A stretch of DNA of 64,000 bases from Adiantum capillus-veneris (taxonomy: Eukaryota; Streptophyta; Polypodiopsida; Polypodiales; Pteridaceae). Positions 1 through 10,700 of this stretch are shown here, piece by piece; within the stretch, counting starts at the first letter, position 1; the number at the start of each line of letters is the position of its first letter. The stretch is taken from contig CM043944.1 in NCBI GenBank assembly GCA_014529385.2, positions 169,023,740-169,087,739 of the forward strand, in the 5' to 3' direction. The translations under genes and the position numbers were made by a program. The notes under the pieces were generated by a model that was not told where the DNA came from, made no database searches, and worked only from the letters and a program-made list of their open reading frames with translations.

Positions 1-776
1 CTTAATAAAAGCCACACTCGTACAAGCCAGAAAGACCAGAGTTTTTTTGCCTCTTTTTTACGAGTAAGCAAACTTAGTAAGATTTATACAGAAGGTCTAC
101 TACCCAGGAACAGTTACTCAAGCAAAGACAAAAAACCCAAAAATCATCGAGACATTCATTGGCTCAGTGACAAGGTCCTACATAATAATGAGTACATATT
201 ATACCATCAGTATTTCATTGTAAGCCGGAGGACCTATTTATATTTTTCTACACAACAACATGAATGTAAGCAATAATACCCCTATGCTTTGACCTAAGAT
301 AGCAGGTAAAGGGCACAATCGAAATGGCTAAGCTTAGGACTTCCTAAATTTGGTGACCAAACCTATACAGGCAATATGCCCACTGTAAGTAATAAACCTA
401 AAAAATCTATGCTTTCAAGTTTCAAGCTATTTAATAGAAAACCCATTTTATACGGACATGACTTGCACAAACAATATCAACAAAATTTTCCATCATTTTA
501 TCGTCTCGAGATCTGGAAGCCAATAGTCAAGTTAAGGTTTCCAAATTTCTTCATGTATATCAGTTTAAACATATTTCTCAAAACCCTAGACATAATCAAA
601 AAAACTATCAAATTTAATCAGCTTTTTAATTACTGCAATTCATCTATTAGAATCCCCATCCACAAATTAGCAAAAACTATCCAGCTCACAACTTTGTTAA
701 AGCTTCAAGAGAAAATCAAATAACCTGTAGACTTGATGAAGATGAATCTATCACTACATTTTCAGTTTTTTTCAGC
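1..776. other. AT-rich stretch without a recognised gene
   Basis: AT-rich DNA with frequent stops in all frames. The longest open stretch (about 376-723 on +) is lysine-, isoleucine- and asparagine-rich, shows no family motif and looks like chance. It may be the left part of the unknown repeat unit that starts nearby, because copy B of that unit is cut off on this side. Confidence 0.5.
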
Positions 777-1100
777 ATGATGAGGACACCACAACAAACC
801 AGATTTGAACACATAACAGTGGTTACAGAACACAACTCACCTTCAAAGGTATTTATAGGTCGATGCTACTCCTTAGCAGAAGGGGCCCAAAATCAGCCAG
901 GCATTCTTGCCATCGAGGTCAACATTCAAGACCCCCTATCCCGGGATTATACACAGCACAAGATCCGGATGCGAGAGGTAAGCGCAGAGATCACATCGCT
1001 CAGTTTTCGCTCGCTACTACTCTCACATTATGTAGAAGAAAACGTGCGACAGTTACTTACAGAGAATGCTTTGCAGCAGTTTTTATCAAACGCTACATAA
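777..1100 (+). CDS. Hypothetical ORF 1 of unknown duplicated unit (copy A)
   Basis: An open frame of 107 codons from ATG 777. I do not recognise the family. Its second half is preserved in copy B near 8178-8385, where the block from IQDPLSRDY to SLLLSHY is unchanged while flanking residues differ and one glutamine codon (CAG) has become TAG. GAG|GTAAGC near 974-982 resembles a plant splice donor, and a possible acceptor (TTATCAG) lies just before the next ORF, so the two ORFs could be exons of one gene. Copy B has GTCAGC at that donor. The conserved block suggests a formerly translated sequence, but two copies cannot exclude recent duplication of non-coding DNA. No function is proposed. Confidence 0.35.
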   Translation: MMRTPQQTRFEHITVVTEHNSPSKVFIGRCYSLAEGAQNQPGILAIEVNIQDPLSRDYTQHKIRMREVSAEITSLSFRSLLLSHYVEENVRQLLTENALQQFLSNAT

Positions 1101-1604
1101 TATAGGTATCAAGCATTAGGGTGAACAAAGGACAATTTACCCCAATGTAAAATGAGGATAAAGACCTATATAATTTCAAAGGCATACAAACCATTATTAT
1201 GAGCCATATATGCTTTATTAAAAAAAATTGAAGATAGCAAGGTATTCTTGCCTGCTTTCAAACCGTCGAAACTCGATCGACATGTTTAAAAACACACTAC
1301 TGCTCCCAGCATTGGGTGGATAAAAACCATCAGTACCTCATAATACTGATATTTCTCATGCAGCTATAATCAGAAAGCCATTTAAATTGGACAAATTACG
1401 AGAGTAGACAAATTGCCAATCAGTACCAAGTGAGATAATGTGAGGGAGTAAATTATTTTGGTAATTTCGAAGCAATACCATTGAGTACGGGTACCAATGT
1501 AGGTCTATAAAAGATGGGCTTTTTTTAAAAGGGTGAGTGCACAAAATATGCCTTGAGTAGCTTTCTGAGAGTTTTACATCCACCATCTAATATTGTTATC
1601 AGGT

Positions 1605-2141
1605 ATGTCATACATATTATATGCTATGACTTCAAATGATGATCAGGTTTTAGCTATATCCATTGCACATCTTCAGCAGTCAAGTGAGTCTACTAAGAGA
1701 ACAACACTACTCCGTTATGAACGTCGTTTATTTCCACAGTTAGGAACATTAGTTACTCAGACTAAGTGGTGGACATATAAGGATAGAGTGACGTGGGTGA
1801 CTCTTTGGGGTCGAGAGAATTTTAAGAACAATATCCGTCTGGTGATGGTGGCAGAAGCCATGGGCTTAGGGGCACAATATTATTATGTAGAACATTCAAT
1901 GAAGCGAGGTTTCTCAGAACGGTTATATTTGCTAGCGCAGTTTCTTCCACCACAAAAGATTTTTTTGTATCGTAGTTATGGACAGCCACTCCGAGGGTAT
2001 TTTAACCGCACTCCACGCACCATGGAGTATGGTGTGGTCTTGGCAACCCGCATCTTACCTTTGGCCGAGCGTCCAAACACCTGTTATTATTGTGACAGCT
2101 GTTTGTGTGATCATGTAATGGATGGTTTACTAGATATGTAA
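1605..2141 (+). CDS. Hypothetical ORF 2 of unknown duplicated unit (copy A)
   Basis: A 179-codon frame from ATG 1605 to TAA 2141. I do not recognise it. It is rich in aromatic and basic residues, and its C-terminus holds a cysteine cluster CYYCDSCLCDH, which could bind metal, although no standard zinc-finger spacing is met. Copy B (8911-9285) keeps most of the first 130 residues with roughly 15 changes, then loses the cysteine cluster through a deletion. The frame opens right after TTATCAG|GT, which looks like a splice acceptor, so the real start may be an exon edge instead of this ATG. It could be a fragment of a host gene captured by a repeat or a protein of an uncharacterised element. Confidence 0.4.
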   Translation: MSYILYAMTSNDDQVLAISIAHLQQSSESTKRTTLLRYERRLFPQLGTLVTQTKWWTYKDRVTWVTLWGRENFKNNIRLVMVAEAMGLGAQYYYVEHSMKRGFSERLYLLAQFLPPQKIFLYRSYGQPLRGYFNRTPRTMEYGVVLATRILPLAERPNTCYYCDSCLCDHVMDGLLDM

Positions 2142-2228
2142 AGGTGAGGAAAGGAAGGGGCTTTTCTTATAAAAATCAGGCTTTTTTAGTCTAATTTAAG
2201 TGGTGAAGTATGAGAAAATACACATGTA

Positions 2229-2250
2229 GTTTTGTGTGTGTGTGTGTGCG

Positions 2251-2304
<54 letters not shown>

Positions 2305-2308
2305 CGCC
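2229..2308. repeat. (GT)n microsatellite
   Basis: GT repeats with a few GC interruptions inside the 3' part of the duplicated unit. Copy B has a much shorter tract at about 9370-9384. Confidence 0.9.
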
Positions 2309-2411
2309 CACCCATCCCCAGGCACCATATTCTAAGAGGTAGTAGACCCAAAGAATATGGGCCTACTACCTCAAGAAAACTTTTTTATAATTTTTGAACC
2401 ATTTAATACTC

Positions 2412-3065
2412 TTATTTTGGTTCAGGAAGACTAATCAAATTCTGTATGTCAAACTTAAGGGCAGACCCGTTGTGCTTTTTTAATGAATTACAGATACAAG
2501 CAACAAGGTCTTTTTTAGGAAACCCATTCTCAGTACAAAGCCATACTTGCGGCATAAGACTAATCTTTTTCCAAAAAATTATTTGAGTGTTGAGGTAAGT
2601 AGAATGTGAGCATCCATTTCCAGTTGGAGTTTTAAGGCCAAGGCGGCCAGGCATTCAAGTAGAGCAAATAAGGCAAGCTGATTCAAACCTTTACTCAAGA
2701 GGTTCCTTACAGGAGTATCAGATATGCTTTCAACATTAGACGTACAAACACGTGAGCCAAAGTTAGCGAAAGTCTTACAAAACTTCGGAAATAAGTGACA
2801 GCAGATAGGAACCTCTTCATTACGAAGGAAATCATTTGAATAAAATAGATTCTTGATAGGCGGCAAGTATTTCCATCCACACATCACACCATTTAGTAAT
2901 AGAATTGATCCAAAAACATGTCTAAAACATTCTGGAAAAATAGCTTGGGGAGTAAAGAAATTCAAAGTCTTGCTAGTAAACAAGCAATGTGAAAATACTC
3001 TATTACAGGCTTCTTCCTTCGGAGGCAGGTAAAGTCTGCCAAGGCGTTCCTCTGTATCTTTATTC
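2412..3065 (-). pseudogene. Possible orphan coding stretch, unknown family
   Basis: On the minus strand an open reading stretch runs from about 3065 to 2579 and continues in another frame to 2412, about 200 residues in all. Upstream on that strand CACTGCAAG ends at about 3066 and could be a splice acceptor. The composition looks protein-like (leucine-rich helical segments, several cysteines), unlike the low-complexity frames elsewhere in the window. I cannot assign a family. The frame change near 2580-2650 means it is either a decayed gene fragment or an exon followed by an intron. The plus strand across the frame switch contains GAGGTAAGTAG, so a plus-strand splice donor is another reading. 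Low confidence that it is a gene. Confidence 0.25.
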
Positions 3066-3272
3066 TTGCAGTGAGCTTTCCAATAACCAGATAGACTGAC
3101 GTAATAAACTAGTGAAATGACAAGTAAAAAAAGGGAAAAATTTCAAGAAAGTGAGAATATAGAGTGGAATCGTCGTGCTAGCAACCTTTCACCATTCAGG
3201 TCAAAGGGGACCACGGAGAGTATGTGATAGCACCCCTACCAATTAGCATATAAAAAATTATATAGTAATCTC

Positions 3273-3357
3273 TCTATAATCTCGTGTATGTAAATTTGTC
3301 TCTCTCTATTAAGTAATCTACTCAATTATCTATTTAGCTACGTCTTATTTCCTAACA
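3273..3357 (+). repeat. Copia 1 5' LTR remnant
   Basis: The 85 bases match 8093-8177, the last part of the 3' LTR, with one substitution (CTCTCTATT versus CTCTCCATT). Sequence to the left is unrelated to the remaining 690 bp of the LTR, so the 5' LTR was truncated at or beside its (CT)n tract. Confidence 0.9.
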
Positions 3358-3359
3358 AC

Positions 3360-3371
3360 TGGTATCAGAGC
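3360..3371 (+). other. Copia 1 primer-binding site (initiator Met tRNA)
   Basis: TGGTATCAGAGC begins two bases after the LTR end CA. This is the standard plant copia site complementary to the 3' end of initiator methionine tRNA, where minus-strand DNA synthesis starts. Confidence 0.93.
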
Positions 3372-3430
3372 AAGGTTTGCTCGTAGCTAAATTATCTCAA
3401 GGAAAGGATTCCTTGAATTGAGTGGGAGTT

Positions 3431-4685
3431 ATGGCGGAGGAAGGGAAGCTCAAGATTGAGAAGTTCAACGGCAAAAACTATCAACATTGGAAGATGCAGA
3501 TTGAAGACTATCTCTACCAGAAGGACCTCTATTTGCCACTAGGCGGTCTTGCGAAGAAGCCCGCAACAATGGCATATAAGGAGTGAAGATTGTCGTTGAT
3601 CGAAATGCACTAGGAACAATCCAGTTAAGCTTGGCGTCAACGGTGGCCTTCAATGTTTCGGAGATGAAGACCACGAAGGACTTGATGAAGTCACTTGACG
3701 ACTTCTACGAGAAACCATCGGCATCCAAAAAGGTATTTCTTATGAAGCGCTTGTTCAATCTAAAGATGGCAGAGAATGGTTCAGTTGCAGAACACCTAAA
3801 TGACTTTAACACAAACATAAGTCAACTTCGATCGATGAAAATCAATTTCGATGACGAAGTGCGAGCTCTCCTTATACTATCATCTCTACCGGATAGTTGG
3901 ACAGCCTTGTGATGGTTGTAAGTAATTCTATTTCTGGCACAAATACTCTTAAGTTTGATGATGTTGTGGGTGTTCTCCTAAGCGAGGAAATACGAAGGAG
4001 AAGCACAGGAGAATCATCAAGTGTTGCACTATCAGTGGAAACAAGAGGAAGGCCTAAGGAGAGGTTCAAAAACCAAAAGGGTCGTGATCGCTCAAGGCGG
4101 AGCAAGTCACGCACAAAGTCAGTTCTTGAATGTTGGAACTGCGGAAAGAAGGGCCACGTCAAGAAGGATTACTGGTCCAAGAAGAAGAAGGAGACAGAGT
4201 CGCAAGACAACAAGCCAACATCGGAGGCCAATGTGGCAGGTAAAGTAGAGCAAGATGCTCTAATTCTCTCATTAGACAATGTGTCTAATTCCTGGATAGT
4301 AGATTCCGAGGCTTCATTCCATGCGACACCACACAAGCAACATTTCCAAGATTACACCAAAGGTAATTTTGGGTATGTATACTTGGGAGATGATGAAGCT
4401 TGTGAGATTGTCGGCACAGGTACAGTTTCTGTCAAAACTTCTAATGGAAATGAGTGGAAGCTTAAAGATGTTAAGCATGTTCCTTCTCTTCGCAAAAATT
4501 TGATCTCTACAGGACAATTGGATGATGAAGGTCACAACATTGCATTCGGAAACAAACGGTGGAAGATCTCAAAGGGATCTTTGGTGGTTGCCAAGGGAGA
4601 AAAAGTCGGTACACTTTACTTGTGTACTATTAGCACGCAACCTTTAGCTTGTGCAGCAACTACAGAAGTTGACAGTGTGGTGTAG
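3431..4685 (+). pseudogene. Copia 1 gag-protease, broken
   Basis: Gag begins at ATG 3431 shortly after the primer site. It is open to a TGA near 3584, and the capsid-like part continues downstream in shifted frames (to about 3912, then 3897-4685). The nucleocapsid zinc knuckle near 4132-4173 should be CX2CX4HX4C, but its last cysteine is tyrosine (CWNCGKKGHVKKDY). The aspartic protease site near 4300 reads DSEA in place of DSGA. Both changes would stop Gag from packaging RNA and processing the polyprotein. Downstream it leads into the integrase region, separated by a TAG at 4683-4685. Confidence 0.85.
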
Positions 4686-6964
4686 CACTACCGGCTTGGG
4701 CATATGAGTACCAAAGGAATGCAAATCCTTCAAACAAAGAAACTTCTACCAGGTTTGAAAGAAGTGGAGTTAGAGTTGTGTGAAGATTGTGTTTATGGTA
4801 AACAAAAGAGGGTGAAATTTCAAAAATCAGGAAATGAAAGAAAAAATAAAAAACTTAAGTTGGTTCATTCTGATGTTTGGGGTCCTACAAGTACACCATC
4901 ACTTGGTGTCTCATTGTACTATGTAACATTCATAGATGATGCGACTAGAAAAACATGGGTTTATGTCATGAAGAATAAGTCCGATGTATTTTCCATATTT
5001 TAAAATTGGAAAGCCTTTGTGGAGAATGAAACAGGTACCAAGGTTAAATGCCTCAGATCCGACAATAGAGGCGAATATTGCAGCCAAGCTTTTGAAAGAT
5101 CTTGTGCTAGCAATGGTATTCGGACGCAAAGGACAACCCCAAGAACACCTCAACAAAATGGGATTTCGGAAAGGATGAAGAGGAAAATCATGGAGCGGGC
5201 ACGAAGCATGCGGCTACATGCAGGCCTACCGCTTGAGCTTTGGGCGGAAGCTGTAAGTACGTTTGTGTACTTAATCAATCGGTCACCCTCAACGGCATTG
5301 GATGGGGGAGTTCCAGAAGAGGCATGGATAGGTAAACCGGTGAATTATGCATTTCTCAAAGTGTTTGGGTGTGAGGCTTTCATGCACATAGATAGAAGCC
5401 TAAGATCAAAGCTAGATGCAAAGTCCAAAAAGTGTTTCTTCATTGGCTATGGAGAAGGTGACTTTGGGTATCGTCTATGGAATCGTGAAGATGGTAAAAT
5501 CTTAAGGAGTAGGGATGTAATTTATAACGAAAAAAAAATGTACAAAGATTACTTGGAAAGAAATCAAACAAAAGAAATAGGTGATGAGTACATGGAGCTT
5601 GAGGACTGTGAAGACTCAAGGACTGCAAACGGTGACAATGTGCGACAACGTCAACCAAATGAGGAGCCTCAACCTATTCCCCGAAGATCTACAAGAGTAA
5701 TTAGACCTCCAGAAAGATTTGTTCCTTCCTTCAACCATCTCTTGATCTCAGATTCTGGAGGGCCGGAATCATACGAAGAAGCTATGCAACATGAATCCAA
5801 AGAAGAATGGACGAAGAGCATGCAAGTGGAGATGGACTCACTACATCGCAACCAAACATGGGAGTTGGTTGAGTTGCCTAAAGGTAAGCGGGCACTTCAA
5901 AACAAATGGGTGTACAAGGTGAAGGAAGAAGAAGGTGGGAAGAAAAGGTACAAGTCTAGGCTTGTGGTAAAAGGGTTTTCTCAAAAGAAAGGTATTGACT
6001 TCAATGAAATATTTTCTCATGTTGTAAAAATGAACTCAATCAGGCTTGTCTTAAGCCTTGTGGTTGCTCATGATCTAAATCTCGAGCAAATGGATGTAAA
6101 TACGGCATTCCCTCACGGTGACTTAGAGGAGAAATCTACATGCTTCAACGAAAGGGGTATGAAGTAAAAGGTAAGGAGAAGATGGTTTGTAGATTAAAGA
6201 AGAGCTTGTATGGTTTAAAACAAGCATCAAGACAATGGTACTTAAAGTTTGATCGACGGATGTTTGATCATAGATTCACAAGATGCAACTCGGATCACTG
6301 CGTCTACACGAAGAATTTGGGAGATGGGAAATTCATCATCCTAATGTTGTATGTTGATGACATGTTGATTGCAAGTGCTAACATGCAGGACATCAAAGAC
6401 CTAAAAGAGGAGCTGTCTAAATCTTTTTCAATGAAAGATTTAGGTGTTGCAAAGAGGATACTTGGTATGAAAATATCAAGGGACAGGATGAAGAAGACAA
6501 TAAAGCTATCTCAAGAGGATTACATCAAGAAGGTACTAGAAAGGTTTGCAATGCAAAATGTAAAACCGGTTTCTACACCTTTGGCTGGTCACTTTAAATT
6601 AACAAAGGATATGTGTCCAAAGACACAAGAGGAAATAGCCTATATGTCTAAAGTTCCATATGCTACAGCGGTAGGTTCTCTTATGTATGCTATGGTCTGG
6701 ACAAGGCCATACATTGCACATGCAGTGGGAGTTGTAAGTAGGTTCATGGACAACCCAGGTAAAGAACACTGGCAAGCTGTGAAGTGGATACTTAGGTATC
6801 TAAAAGGGACAACAACAAATGCTTTGTATTTTGGAGGAACTGATATTTTTCTAGAAGGGTATGCTGATGCAGATATGGCAGGTGACAAAGATACTCGAAG
6901 GAGCACTACTGGCTATGTGTTCACGGTTGGAGGCACAGCACTAAGCTGGGCTTCAAAGCTGTAG
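4686..6964 (+). pseudogene. Copia 1 integrase and reverse transcriptase, broken
   Basis: The order is the integrase zinc region (RLGHMSTKGM, then CEDCVYGK), first catalytic Asp region (HSDVWGP), second region changed to RSDNRGEY where the family has DNGGEY, and third region NGISER. A stop near 5001-5003 and frame changes interrupt it. Reverse transcriptase follows from about 5780, with NKWVYK, the LVVKGF block, MDVNTAF and LYVDDMLI near 6350-6370, so the YVDD catalytic pair is kept. A frameshift lies near 6140-6165. The RNase H start (YADADMAGD, RRSTTGYV) reaches TAG 6962-6964. The product would integrate and copy the element, but no intact protein can be made. Confidence 0.87.
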
Positions 6965-7342
6965 AAAGTGGTTAGTGCTGTGCCTCAAAGCTGTAGAAAG
7001 TGGTCTCACTTTCTACCACGGAAGCAGTATATAGCAATGATGGAGGCAAGCAAATAAATTCTGTGGCTTCACAGATTCTTAGAAGAGCTTGGATTCAAAC
7101 AAGACAATTGTGTCTTGTACAGTGATAGCCAAAGCGCTATCCATCTTGCGAAGAACTCAGTCTTTCATTCAAGGACAAAGCACATTGAGGTGAGATATCA
7201 CTTCATACGCACTCTTTTGGAAGAGGGACAGCTAAAGCTAGGAAAGGTGCATACAAGTGAAAATCCTGCACACATATTTACAAAGGTGGTCAACAAGGAG
7301 AAGTTGAGCTTTTGCTCATCTTCAATCGGCATTCAAGGATAA
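6965..7342 (+). pseudogene. Copia 1 RNase H C-terminal part
   Basis: The RNase H continues after an insertion of about 32 bp at 6960-7000, in which CAAAGCTGTAGAAAGTGGT occurs twice. CTGCAG expected in the family reads CTGTAG in both copies, creating a stop. The later part holds YSDSQSAIHLAKN, KHIEVRYHFIR and the ILTK-like end (IFTKVV), finishing at 7342. The polypurine tract CAAGTGGGAGAT (7391-7402) follows and touches the 3' LTR. Confidence 0.82.
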
Positions 7343-7402
7343 GAAGCCAGGATGGAAAGCAGTCATAGGTTTGGTTTGGAGATCAGTCTCCAAGTGGGAG
7401 AT

Positions 7403-8034
7403 TGATAAGTATGGAGCCTGATTTACCCCTTGTAATTTTATGTGGTAAAAGCGCACATTTGTAAGGCCCCCATTATGAGGAGAAGCCATCGTGCGTGAAG
7501 GAAAATCACTCACCGGAAACCAAAATTTTCACGGCCAAGAATCAGGGGCAACTTTAGGGGCCTCGAGGGCGAAAGCCCTCGAGACTTCTTTTTTTTTTTG
7601 CTTTGCCGGAATATTATGGCCGGACGGCGGCCAGTTGTCCTGGAGTCAATGGCCGGTGGGCAGTGGTCGGAAGAAGTCAATGGCCGGTGGCCGAATTCAA
7701 AAGTGGATTTGTCTACACAAGGGCGGCCATACATGGGCGGATTGGAGGGTCCGATTTGGACTTATTCACACAAGGGCGGCTACACATGGCTGCCTCTCAT
7801 AAGAGAGGGCAGCCCTTTTGGCCTATAAAAGGAGGCCATTTCTACACACATTTCATAGTGTAAAGTTGATGCAACAAGGTGAGTGTGAGGTGGTGAGAGT
7901 GAAGCAAGGCGGGAGCTCCATTAAGGGTATAATCCCTTTGTAAACTACTTCTTGTTTTGAAGTACTAAAGCCATTGAGTGGCTGCTTTCCCGTGGACGTA
8001 GCCCACATTGGGTGAACCACGTATATCGTGTGTA

Positions 8035-8093
<59 letters not shown>

Positions 8094-8177
8094 CTATAAT
8101 CTCGTGTATGTAAATTTGTCTCTCTCCATTAAGTAATCTACTCAATTATCTATTTAGCTACGTCTTATTTCCTAACA
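7403..8177 (+). repeat. Copia 1 3' LTR
   Basis: A 775 bp LTR from TGATAAG to CCTAACA, directly after a polypurine tract. It contains TATA-like TATAAAAGG near 7825, where element transcription would start, and a long (CT)n tract at about 8037-8090. Its last 85 bp are repeated at 3273-3357. Confidence 0.9.
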
Positions 8178-9465
8178 GAAATCAGCCAGATATTCCTGCC
8201 ATCGACGTCGGCATTCAAGACCCCCTATCCCGGGATTATACACAACACAAGATCCGGATGCGAGAGGTCAGCGCAGAGATCACATCGCTCAGTTTTCGCT
8301 CGCTACTACTCTCACATTATGCAGCAGAAAACGCGCGACAATCACTTACAGAGAATGCTTTGTAGCGGTTTTTATCAGACACTACATAATATAGGTATCA
8401 AGCATTAGGGTGAACAAAGGACAATTTACCCCAATGTAAAATGAGGATAAAAACCTATATAATTTCAAAGGCATACAAACCATTATTATGAGCCATATAT
8501 GCTTTATTAAAAAAATTGAAGATAGCAAGGTATTCTTGCCTGCTTTCGAACGGTCGAAACTCGGTTGACATGTTTACAAACACACTACTGCTCCGGTGGA
8601 TAAAAACCATCAGTACCTCATAATACTGATATTTCTCATGCGACTATAATCAAAAAGCCATTTAAATTGGACAAATTACGAGAGTAGACAAATTGCTAAT
8701 CACTACCAAGTCAGATAATGTGAGGGAGTAAATTAGTTTGGAAATTTAGAAGCAATAACCATTGAGTACAGGATATCAATGTAGGTCTATAAAAGACGGG
8801 CATTTTTTTAAAAAGGATGAGTGCACAGAATCTTCCTTGAGTAGCTTTTTGAGAGTTTTACATCCACCATCTAATATTGTTATCAGGTGTGTCATACATA
8901 TTTATATGCTATGACTTCTAATGACGATCAGGTTTTAGCTATATCCATTGCACATCTTCAGCAGTCATGTGAGTCTACTAAGAGAACAACACTACTCCAT
9001 TATGAACGTCATTTATTTCCGCAGTTAGGAACATCAGTTACTCAGACTAAGCGGTGGACATACAAGGATAGAGTGGCGCGGGTGACTCTTTGGGGTCGAA
9101 AACATTTTAAGAACAATATCCGTCTGGCAATGGTGACAAAATCCATGGGCTTAGGGGCAGAATATTATTATGTAGAACATTCAATAAAGCGAGGTTTTTC
9201 AAAACAGTTATATCTGCTAGCGCAGTTTCTTCCACCACAAAAGAGTTTTTTGTATCGTAGTTATGGACAGCCACTTCGAGGGTGAGGAAAGGAAGGGGTT
9301 TTTCTTATAAAAATCAGGCTTTTTTAGTCTTATTTAAGTGGTGAAGTATGAGAAAATACACATGTAGTTTTGTGTGTGTGTGTGCACGCATGCGCCTGTC
9401 CTAACCAAGGCACCATACTCAATGATTCGGTAGTAGGCCCATTGAGTATGGGCCTATTGCCTCAT
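8178..9465 (+). repeat. Unknown duplicated unit, copy B
   Basis: Homologous to 889-2382. It starts exactly at the copia 1 LTR end, so its left part is missing. It holds a decayed version of ORF 1 (8178-8385, with a TAG) and a shortened ORF 2. Relative to copy A, about 147 bp between the CGAGGGT and AGGTGAGG segments are absent, with GGT at both breakpoints. Confidence 0.75.
8911..9285 (+). pseudogene. Truncated ORF 2 of unknown unit (copy B)
   Basis: A 124-codon frame from ATG 8911 that aligns with residues 8-130 of the copy A ORF 2 protein. Many of the differences are G-to-A type (Arg to His, Glu to Lys, Arg to Gln), as expected from decay of methylated DNA. The deletion fuses the frame to TGA at 9283-9285, removing the C-terminal cysteine cluster. 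Confidence 0.45.
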
Positions 9466-10700
9466 CAAGTTGATGAGAATAGAATAGCCAAGGCTGAAGC
9501 CAAAGAGCTATATCATATTCAGAATACCCATGAGTCTCATCAAAGCTATAAGTGACAATGTTAACAGAGAGGATTATACTCCAATCGGAGTTTTAAGGCT
9601 TTGTTAGCTAGTAGAGAATAGTATGGATGTCATGCATAGCTAGTTGTAGAAGTTTTCCATGATTTAACCAGTTTCTATGGATAGTCCTCAAACGAACCGT
9701 CTATCCAAGAGTATTTTGTTTATAGGTTAAATGTTCTTGAAATCATAAGGATCAAAATAATTACACAAGGTTAAGTAATTTTCGAAGCCGTTTATGCCCT
9801 CAAAATTTCGTTCTGAGCACTACACCAGAAGATAGATTTCAGCCGCAAAGAAATCCGTCTTGTGTAGATTGGCAAGCAGGAGGTGGCCGACATCAATATC
9901 GGCATCGACATACATCACTCATTAGTCTTCAGAGCATCATCTATAGACCAGGTACACATATATATCATCAGATATATATATTGCAGTCTGCATTGTTACT
10001 TCTTGTGCTTGCCAGGTTCCAGGGGAGGTGTGGCCATACGACGGCTTGACACCACTGGCATGTATTGCAGATTGATGTACTGTGATTGTGGGTCTGCTAG
10101 TTGTGAGTCACGCTAGCAGACAGACCACCGCAGCGGTCATAGGACAGTGATTGGTCTATTATAGGATGTATGCTAGTTCTGGGCAGTTTGCTGAGCCATC
10201 TGAGAGGGTCGTGTGTGAGGTTTTTTGAAGCCAAGCACTAGGGGCTGGGTTACCCAGTGTGAGGTGGATTAGGTTGCTGGAGTTCCCCTCTACACGCATC
10301 CTCTTCGGTGACTTTTATCCCTTAGGATGTATGACTTTGTGTAGACACTGGATTGCATCTTATGCGTCAGGCCGTTGAGGCATTGTTTAGGGTTCAGTCT
10401 TGAGACATATACAGGTTCTGTCATCACCTAGAGAGGAGACAGTGTATGCTTACAGGACAGCATATTACAGAGATTTTTTAGATTTGTCACTGGTCAGCAA
10501 TTTATGATTGTTTTTTGAGCTATCTTTTGGTTCCCAGAGCTCAGTTTACAGGGGAGACTCTGTCAAAAATTTTCAAAATACTGACAGTTCCTGAGGAGAG
10601 GTGTTTAGCTTGTTGATTACAGCTTGTTTACTGTGTACAGAGGCCAGTTTACAGGGGAAACTCTGCCGGATTTTTCTCAGGAGTAAACAGTTTGGCAGAT
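9466..10700. other. Region without recognised gene; possible copia 2 leader at right
   Basis: No convincing ORF. Just before the copia 2 gag, the segment CAGTTTACAGGGGA(G/A)ACTCTG occurs twice about 103 bp apart (near 10542 and 10645), so part of the leader is tandemly duplicated. I could not find a 5' LTR or a TGGTATCAGAGC primer site here, so the 5' end of copia 2 appears to be lost or very diverged. Confidence 0.45.

Larger units (their letters stand above)
889..2382 (+). repeat. Unknown duplicated unit, copy A
   Basis: About 1.5 kb that matches 8178-9465 closely, apart from small indels, a roughly 147 bp deletion in the other copy and different lengths of a GT tract. The left limit is set only by where copy B is cut by a copia LTR, so the unit may extend further left. 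It holds two ORFs, a non-coding spacer at 1101-1592 with no recognisable gene, and a 3' part ending around a GGGCCTACTACCTC segment. No terminal repeats or polymerase were seen. Confidence 0.75.
3273..8177 (+). mobile_element. Ty1/copia LTR retrotransposon, decayed (copia 1)
   Basis: The order is LTR end, primer-binding site, gag, protease, integrase, reverse transcriptase, RNase H, polypurine tract, LTR, which is the copia order. The 3' LTR (7403-8177) is complete, beginning TG and ending CA, but only the last 85 bp of the 5' LTR remain, with one mismatch to the 3' copy over that length. No target-site duplication can be tested because the left end is gone. The coding region is broken by stops and frameshifts and several catalytic residues are changed, so the element is dead. 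The right end abuts copy B of the unknown unit at 8178. Confidence 0.9.

Noticed and set aside
376-723. 115-codon ORF near the left end
   Set aside because: AT-rich, Lys/Ile/Asn-biased, no motif, no second copy; expected by chance.
8037-8090. Long CT/GA and CA/GT tracts giving serine-leucine or threonine-histidine open frames (also 16002-16434, 25231-25603, 31077-32043, 43143-43265, 45742-46062)
   Set aside because: These frames are by-products of microsatellites with no start context or family motif; they are not genes.
9883-10116. Short ORF between copy B and copia 2
   Set aside because: No motif, flanked by ATATAT sequence, and no coding signal beyond length.
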